5,611 nucleotides of DNA from Planctomycetaceae bacterium (lineage in GTDB: Bacteria; Planctomycetota; Planctomycetia; Pirellulales; Thermoguttaceae): assembly GCA_031256755.1 (NCBI GenBank), contig JAIRPZ010000284.1:1-5611 (forward strand). Direction: 5' to 3'. This document shows, in pieces, positions 5,474-5,611 of the stretch. The notes under the pieces were generated by a model. That model saw nothing but the letters and a program-made list of their open reading frames with translations. It made no database searches and was not told where the DNA came from. Positions within the stretch are counted from its first letter, which is position 1. Each line of letters opens with the position of its first letter. Position numbers and translations under genes: made by a program.

Positions 5474-5593
5474 ATGAGTAAGATTCGATTAGACAACATC
5501 ACTAATCCTGACGGTTTTGCCGCCGTCTGCAAGGAAAAAACGGTTTGTGCCGTTTCAAGCGTCACAATAAACACATTGGGGGGGGGGGGGTAA
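5474..5593 (+). CDS. Short ORF of unknown function ending in a G13 tract; possibly frameshifted
   Basis: The ATG at 5474 follows an excellent ribosome-binding site (AAGGAGAAA, 5462-5470) and a strong promoter, so translation very likely starts here. The frame reads MSKIRLDNITNPDGFAAVCK, then EKTVCAVSSVTINTL, then four glycines from the G13 tract, and stops at TAA (5591-5593) after 39 codons. I recognise no family. The stop directly after the tract depends on the tract length. With one G fewer the frame reads on as KFPRRI to the window end; with one more it stops seven codons later. The gene may therefore be the 5' part of a longer one, a phase-variable gene, or a gene interrupted at the tract. 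An AAACGG/CCGTTT inverted repeat (5538-5555) lies within the ORF. Confidence 0.5.
   Translation: MSKIRLDNITNPDGFAAVCKEKTVCAVSSVTINTLGGGG
5578..5590. repeat. G13 homopolymer
   Basis: Thirteen consecutive Gs, beginning with the third base of a Leu codon at about codon 35 of the short ORF. The tract is long enough to be unstable in replication and unreliable in sequencing. It lies 21 bases from the window end. Confidence 0.9.
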
Positions 5594-5611
5594 ATTTCCC
5601 CGCAGGATAAC

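Noticed and set aside
1..5611. CRISPR arrays, tRNA or rRNA genes, transposase genes
   Set aside because: I saw no regularly spaced repeats, no cloverleaf or rRNA-like sequence, and no transposase motifs on either strand.

Overview
The window (about 5.6 kb, moderate GC) looks like chromosomal DNA of a Gram-negative (diderm) bacterium. The supports are a LolD-type lipoprotein-export ATPase, the long form of PurC, the type-2 form of PyrF, and sigma70-like promoters. A PVC-group organism such as Lentisphaerota/Victivallales would fit the gene style and the TIM-barrel sugar isomerase family, but that placement is a low-confidence inference.

Layout. Positions 1-152 hold the start of a leftward gene, cut by the window edge, with a near-perfect promoter at 215-243 and a G9 tract early in its reading frame. 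A divergent control region (153-355) separates it from purC (356-1231) and pyrF (1231-2139). These two overlap by one base and form a nucleotide-biosynthesis operon. A monocistronic sugar phosphate isomerase/epimerase-like gene (2240-3244) has its own promoter and ends in a strong intrinsic terminator (3269-3312). The 338-base gap after it holds an 11-bp hairpin, a 12-base palindrome and a promoter for a small serine-rich protein with three CxxC motifs (3583-3951), whose function I do not recognise. ruvC (3984-4466) and lolD (4554-5252) follow, each with its own recognisable promoter. A strong promoter at 5371-5398 then drives a short ORF (5474-5593) that runs into a G13 tract and a stop.

How the genes relate. 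The core genes are housekeeping: purine and pyrimidine synthesis, Holliday junction resolution and lipoprotein trafficking. They are arranged as mostly single transcription units on the + strand. purC and ruvC have a -10 box so close to the start codon that their mRNAs may be leaderless.

The unusual material is at the two ends. Reading outward from the window, both ends show the same plan: TTGACA promoter, a leader with a terminator-like hairpin and T-run, an AAGGAGAAA ribosome-binding site, about 30-35 codons, then a long G homopolymer. The sequence just beyond the right G13 tract and just outside the left tract could be the two halves of one dispersed repeat bounded by a G-run and a C-run. 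Phase variation, a mobile repeat, or a sequencing/assembly artefact at the homopolymers are all possible, and the sequence alone cannot decide between them.
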